DNA of 64,000 bases from Alcaligenes parafaecalis. Its GTDB lineage: Bacteria > Pseudomonadota > Gammaproteobacteria > Burkholderiales > Burkholderiaceae_B. A program made the position numbers and the translations under genes. Below the pieces are notes generated by a model. That model was not told the DNA's origin, did no database searches, and was given only the letters and a program-made list of their open reading frames with translations. This document shows, piece after piece, positions 60,337 to 64,000 of this stretch. The stretch lies in NCBI RefSeq assembly GCF_026344135.1, contig NZ_JAPKNA010000001.1, positions 806,001-870,000 on the forward strand, in the 5' to 3' direction. Each line of letters opens with the position of its first letter. Position 1 is the stretch's first letter.

Positions 60337-61595
60337 CCACGTGCCATCTTCAAAATAACCTCGGCTGCCAAAGCAGGCGTGTCGCGGCGCAAGCTCAGAT
60401 GCATGTCGGTAAAGACCTGCTCTATATGGGCCACATAGTCTTGATCGCTCAAGGCTTTCCAGCACGCTTGTGCCAGCTTCTGAGGCTGGGCGTCTTCTTG
60501 CAGCAACTCCGGCACCACAAAATCGCGGGCCAAGACATTGGGCAAACCGACCCAGGGCACATACGGCCTGTCCTGCCCGGACTTCCAACGTATGATGCGC
60601 TCCATCATCGGGCTAAGCACATAAGAAATAACCATGGGACGCTTGTACAGCGCCGTTTCCAGACTGGCCGTCCCACTGGCAACCAGAACCGCATCACTGG
60701 CTTCCATCACCGTCCAGGCAGGTGGACGAATTACGCCTTCCGAGTCTGGCTCACGAATCCCGGCAGTGTGGGCATCAATAATGTGTACATTGCGTACCGG
60801 ATACTGTGCCAGCGCCTGTTCAAACTCCTGGCGACGCTTGGGATTGACCATAGGCACCAGAATCGTCAGATCAGGATCTTGATCCTGCAGAATTTGTACG
60901 GCCTGCAAAAAGCGGGGCGACAACATCTTGACCTCGGACGAACGACTGCCCGGCAACACACCCAAAATACGACCTGACTCCGGCAAGCCCAGACGACGTC
61001 GCGCATCGGCTTTATCGGGCTGCAAAGGAATATTGGCCGCCAACGGATGCCCCACATAGGTCACAGGAATACCTTCCTTTTCGTAGATCTCGGTCTCGAA
61101 AGGAAACAGCACCAGCATATGGGAAACCGCTTCACGGATTTTGTGGATGCGCTCATAACGCCAGGCCCAAATCGACGGGCCCACAAAATGTACCGTCGGT
61201 ACGCCTGCCTGACGCAAACGATGCTCCAGGCGCAAATTGAAGTCCGGCGCATCAATGCCCACAAACACATCGGGACGTTGACGCAAATAGTGATTGCGCA
61301 TGCCCAGATAAGTGGAAACCAGGCCCGGAATACGCTTGAGGGCCTCGACGTAGCCAAACACCGTCAAGGCATCCATGGGATAGTGCTGGTGAAACTGCTG
61401 GGCAGCCATCTCGGGGCCACCAATACCTTCTACCTGCACACCAGGGCTACCCTGGCGCAATCCCTGGATGATACGAGCCGCCAGCAAATCGCCGGACGGC
61501 TCGCCTGCTACCATTCCTACTCGCAGATCCCGCATGGCCCCAGTTTGCCCCGACCCGTCTGAACGTGCCGCTAATGGGCTGGAGGCGCTGCTCAT
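60333..61595 (-). CDS. lpxB: Lipid-A-disaccharide synthase
   Basis: A membrane-associated glycosyltransferase that joins UDP-diacylglucosamine and lipid X to make lipid A disaccharide. Conserved parts are VGMVAGEPSGDLLAARIIQGL, the IGGPEMAAQ region, VFVGIDAPDFNLRLEHRLR, PSIWAWRYERIHKI and LLPGSRSSEV-like VLPGSRSSEVKML. The ATG at 61595 overlaps the lpxA stop (ATGA) and gives 420 residues; an in-frame ATG at 61535, where similarity begins, is the alternative. Confidence 0.95.
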   Translation of the reverse strand: MSSASSPLAARSDGSGQTGAMRDLRVGMVAGEPSGDLLAARIIQGLRQGSPGVQVEGIGGPEMAAQQFHQHYPMDALTVFGYVEALKRIPGLVSTYLGMRNHYLRQRPDVFVGIDAPDFNLRLEHRLRQAGVPTVHFVGPSIWAWRYERIHKIREAVSHMLVLFPFETEIYEKEGIPVTYVGHPLAANIPLQPDKADARRRLGLPESGRILGVLPGSRSSEVKMLSPRFLQAVQILQDQDPDLTILVPMVNPKRRQEFEQALAQYPVRNVHIIDAHTAGIREPDSEGVIRPPAWTVMEASDAVLVASGTASLETALYKRPMVISYVLSPMMERIIRWKSGQDRPYVPWVGLPNVLARDFVVPELLQEDAQPQKLAQACWKALSDQDYVAHIEQVFTDMHLSLRRDTPALAAEVILKMARG

Positions 61596-62380
61596 GGTCG
61601 GCAAATACCCCGGCTGGAGTCATTCAGGAAGTCGACCATGACCTGCACGGCGGCACGGCAATCGGGCTGTGCTTCTTGCAAGGCCTGCATTTGCTCTACT
61701 GCCTGCTCCACTGTCAGCTTGCGACGGTACAGCAGTTTGTAGCTTTCCTTGACGGCTGAAATTGCTTCAGCCGAAAAGTTGCGACGGCCCAGACCTTCGC
61801 TATTCACACCAACCGGGCGAAAAGGATCACCCGCACCGATGACGTAAGGAGGAATGTCCTGACGCACCGAGCTGGTACCGCCAATCATGCTGTGAGCGCC
61901 GATACGACCAAACTGGTGCACGGCAGTCAAACCGCCCAGAATGGCCCAGTCGCCAATGTGCACGTGACCGCCTAACTGAACGCTATTGGCAATAATCGTG
62001 TGATTACCGATCTGGCAATCGTGAGCAATATGGGTGTAGGCCATGATCCAGTTGTCATCGCCTACACGCGTCACGCCCACATCCTGCACCGTACCGGTGT
62101 TGATGGTGACGTACTCGCGAACCATATTGCCATCGCCAATTTCCAGACGAGTGGGTTCACCAGCGTACTTCTTGTCCTGCGGCATGCCCCCGATGGAGCA
62201 GAAACGGTAGAAATGGTTGTTGCGACCAATCGTGGTCACGCCATCTATCACACAGTGAGGGCCCACTTTGGTGCCCGCGCCAATCGTGACATTGGGCCCA
62301 ATGATGCTGTAAGGCCCGACCTCAACATCATCTGCAAGCTGAGCGCCCGCTTCGATGATGGCCGTTTCATGAATACGCAT
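61592..62380 (-). CDS. lpxA: UDP-N-acetylglucosamine acyltransferase
   Basis: The enzyme makes the first committed step of lipid A synthesis, adding a 3-hydroxyacyl chain from ACP. The 262-residue protein is a left-handed beta-helix of hexapeptide repeats (VGPYSIIGPNVTIGAGTKVG), with the catalytic His in YTHIAHDCQIGNH (about residue 122) and a C-terminal helical domain. It starts 3 nt after the fabZ stop, within a tight operon. Confidence 0.97.
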   Translation of the reverse strand: MRIHETAIIEAGAQLADDVEVGPYSIIGPNVTIGAGTKVGPHCVIDGVTTIGRNNHFYRFCSIGGMPQDKKYAGEPTRLEIGDGNMVREYVTINTGTVQDVGVTRVGDDNWIMAYTHIAHDCQIGNHTIIANSVQLGGHVHIGDWAILGGLTAVHQFGRIGAHSMIGGTSSVRQDIPPYVIGAGDPFRPVGVNSEGLGRRNFSAEAISAVKESYKLLYRRKLTVEQAVEQMQALQEAQPDCRAAVQVMVDFLNDSSRGICRP

Positions 62381-62383
62381 AAA

Positions 62384-62839
62384 CTATTCTTCCAATTGAC
62401 GGATAGCACACATAATTTTGGCTTCGGCAACCACCTGGCCATCGACCAGTGCACGGCCTGTGTACTTGCACAAAGCGCGGCTGATGCGGTCAGCCGTCAC
62501 TTCCAGACGCAACTGATCGCCTGGCATCACGGGCTTGCGAAAACGCGCGCCATCCACACCAACCAGGTAGTAGGCCAGCTTGTTGTCCACTTTGGCATAC
62601 GGATCCTCGGGATCGGTAAAAGAGAACAGCGCAGCAGCCTGAGCCATGGCTTCAATGATCAAAACACCTGGCATCACCGGCATATGGGGAAAGTGGCCGG
62701 TAAAAAAGGGTTCATTCATCGACACGTTTTTAATGGCGACGATGCTCTTGCCGGGCACCAGTTCCAAGACGCGATCAACCAGCAACATCGGGTAACGATG
62801 AGGGAGGCGATCCATAATTTGTCGAATGTCGAGTTCCAT
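62384..62839 (-). CDS. fabZ: 3-hydroxyacyl-ACP dehydratase FabZ
   Basis: A cytoplasmic hot-dog-fold dehydratase of fatty-acid synthesis, 151 residues. LPHRYPMLLVDRVLELVPG and the active-site segment FTGHFPHMPVMPGVLIIEAMAQ (His and Glu) are diagnostic. It competes with LpxA and LpxD for 3-hydroxyacyl-ACP, and its place between lpxD and lpxA is the conserved one. It is 12 nt downstream of lpxD. Confidence 0.97.
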   Translation of the reverse strand: MELDIRQIMDRLPHRYPMLLVDRVLELVPGKSIVAIKNVSMNEPFFTGHFPHMPVMPGVLIIEAMAQAAALFSFTDPEDPYAKVDNKLAYYLVGVDGARFRKPVMPGDQLRLEVTADRISRALCKYTGRALVDGQVVAEAKIMCAIRQLEE

Positions 62840-62851
62840 GTCCTGTCCTGC

Positions 62852-63985
62852 TTATTTTTGTTTATTGATATGTTCAGATGATTCGTTTGCCCCATCGGCC
62901 TGTTGACGCTCCAAAGAACGCAGGCGACGACGCAAACCGCTCAGTTGCCCCAATACGGCAGCATTTTTCTGCCAGTCCTGGTGTCCTGCAAAGGGATAAA
63001 CCCCTGTATAACGCCCGGGCTGGCTGATATTGGATGTGACGGCGGTACCGCCGGAGACGTGCACATCATCGCCCAGGACCAAGTGTCCCGAGAGCATGGC
63101 TGCCCCCGCAATCGTACAACGCGCCCCGATCTGGGTAGAGCCGGCCACCCCCACACACGCCGCCATGGCGGTATGTTCGCCGACCTGCACGTTGTGCCCG
63201 ATCATGATCTGGTTATCCAGCTTGACGCCATTGGCCAGGACGGTGTCATCCAGTGCACCACGGTCTACCGTGGTATTGGCACCGATTTCCACATCGTCAC
63301 CAATGCGTACATGGCCAATCTGCGCAATCTTGGCCCAGGCCCCCTTCCCTTTCACAGGGTCCGGCGCGAAACCAAAACCGTCAGCTCCCAGCACCACGCC
63401 CGAATGCAGAATGGCGCGCGCGCCAATATGCACCTGGTGGTACAGGGTAACGCGGGCATGCAGCAAACAATCCTGCCCCAGGGTCGAGCCTGCGCCGATG
63501 ACACAATGCGCGCCCAAACGAGTGCCGCGTCCAATCTTGACCCCGGCCTCGACCACACAGAATGGCCCGACCGACACGCCTTCGCCCAACTGAGCGCTGG
63601 GATCAATCACCGCACTGGTATGAATACCTGTAGGCAAATCCGCCATGCGAACCTGATCGAAGCGTTGCGCCAGCAGCGCATACATCAGATAAGGTTGCGA
63701 GCACAGCACCGGGATAAAAGACGGTGCAGCAGTCAGGCTTTCATAGACTTGCGGCGTCAGAATCACCACCGCAGCAGCAGTCTGCTCCAGCAGCTCCTGC
63801 ATCTTGGGATTGGACAGAAAGCTGATTTCCTCCGGGCCCGCAGAAAGCAAAGAGCCTAGGCCCCGAATCCGGGGCATAGGCTCTGTAATGCCTTCTGGCA
63901 GCTTGCAATCCAGTCCGGTCTTGTTGATGGCGTCTATAAGTTCAGACAGCTGTACAGCCTGATCAGCGTTCAGCAATACCGGCAT
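62852..63985 (-). CDS. lpxD: UDP-3-O-(3-hydroxyacyl)glucosamine N-acyltransferase
   Basis: The enzyme adds the second acyl chain in lipid A synthesis. It has 377 residues: an N-terminal uridine-binding domain (to about residue 105), hexapeptide repeats (VSVGPFCVVEAGVKIGRGTRLG), the catalytic His in QIMIGHNVQVGEHTAMAA, and a C-terminal helix. A tail of about 20 residues beyond the usual end is Gln/Ser-rich. The frame appears complete; the usual upstream gene (skp/ompH) is outside the window. Confidence 0.96.
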   Translation of the reverse strand: MPVLLNADQAVQLSELIDAINKTGLDCKLPEGITEPMPRIRGLGSLLSAGPEEISFLSNPKMQELLEQTAAAVVILTPQVYESLTAAPSFIPVLCSQPYLMYALLAQRFDQVRMADLPTGIHTSAVIDPSAQLGEGVSVGPFCVVEAGVKIGRGTRLGAHCVIGAGSTLGQDCLLHARVTLYHQVHIGARAILHSGVVLGADGFGFAPDPVKGKGAWAKIAQIGHVRIGDDVEIGANTTVDRGALDDTVLANGVKLDNQIMIGHNVQVGEHTAMAACVGVAGSTQIGARCTIAGAAMLSGHLVLGDDVHVSGGTAVTSNISQPGRYTGVYPFAGHQDWQKNAAVLGQLSGLRRRLRSLERQQADGANESSEHINKQK

Positions 63986-64000
63986 AGTGCATCAACCGCC

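Noticed and set aside
1..64000. tRNA, rRNA, CRISPR arrays and intact insertion sequences
   Set aside because: Gene-free stretches were read for T-loop-like GGTTCGA patterns, regular repeat-spacer units and paired terminal inverted repeats; none were found. A computational scan would be more sensitive.

Overview
The window reads as chromosome from a betaproteobacterium of the order Burkholderiales, most likely family Alcaligenaceae and close to Alcaligenes. This is inferred from mid-50s GC, a DUF4148 protein, an orphan Bug-type (TctC) binding protein, the lpxD-fabZ-lpxA-lpxB-rnhB order, the divergent smpB / ratA-rnfH pair and the overall protein flavour. No rRNA, tRNA, CRISPR array or intact insertion sequence was seen.

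Layout. 1-7.6 kb: a small cytochrome c, a CynX-like permease, a periplasmic ankyrin protein, two LysR regulators, a DUF4148 protein and a copper-exporting ATPase behind a MerR-type promoter with a 19-bp spacer. 7.6-14.9 kb: an operon of MFS transporter, prolyl-tRNA editing protein and aspartate ammonia-lyase; ytoQ with a terminator in its leader; a cyclase/DsbA-like pair with a LysR gene upstream. 15-19.7 kb: a tyrosine recombinase and a KfrA-like coiled-coil DNA-binding protein, divergent around a perfect 12-bp-arm palindrome, then a copper-tolerance pair (Cys/His-rich leader protein and multicopper oxidase). 19.8-27.4 kb: purT, a small membrane protein, a four-gene module (RidA, NhaC antiporter, MalY/PatB-type C-S lyase, YheO/DauR-like regulator) and a two-domain polyphosphate kinase 2.

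27.6-30 kb is a decaying, partly AT-rich accessory pocket. It holds an SDR gene lacking about 50 internal codons including the NNAG region, a PhzF-family fragment, another broken coding remnant, and a 220-aa protein resembling the catalytic domain of exotoxin A/cholix-type ADP-ribosyltransferases with Lys where the family has its NAD-binding His. A second tyrosine recombinase with degenerate catalytic residues follows at 30.5-31.7 kb.

31.8-40 kb: SH3-repeat protein, lipoproteins, a cytochrome b561-YceI-YceI operon, an ArsC-like protein, a YfcG-type glutathione transferase, a DUF2789-flavin reductase fusion, an orphan Bug protein and a second ankyrin protein. 40.3-45.4 kb: tatD, holB, mltG and ygfZ; where tmk usually sits between mltG and holB there is an inverted gene for a phage T4-type deoxynucleoside monophosphate kinase. 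45.3-48.6 kb: a valine/isobutyryl-CoA catabolic operon. 48.7-52.3 kb: rnfH, ratA, smpB, a type II NADH dehydrogenase and a TetR regulator. 52.5-55.9 kb: ppsA and its regulator ppsR, divergent. 56-58.7 kb: a methyltransferase with a truncated Rrf2 regulator, and an amidase. 58.9-64 kb: lipid A genes lpxD-fabZ-lpxA-lpxB, then rnhB and an RNA methyltransferase, all on the minus strand.

The observations most worth pursuing are the exotoxin A-like ADP-ribosyltransferase domain, the apparent replacement of tmk by a phage-type kinase, and the recombinase/KfrA pair around its palindrome.
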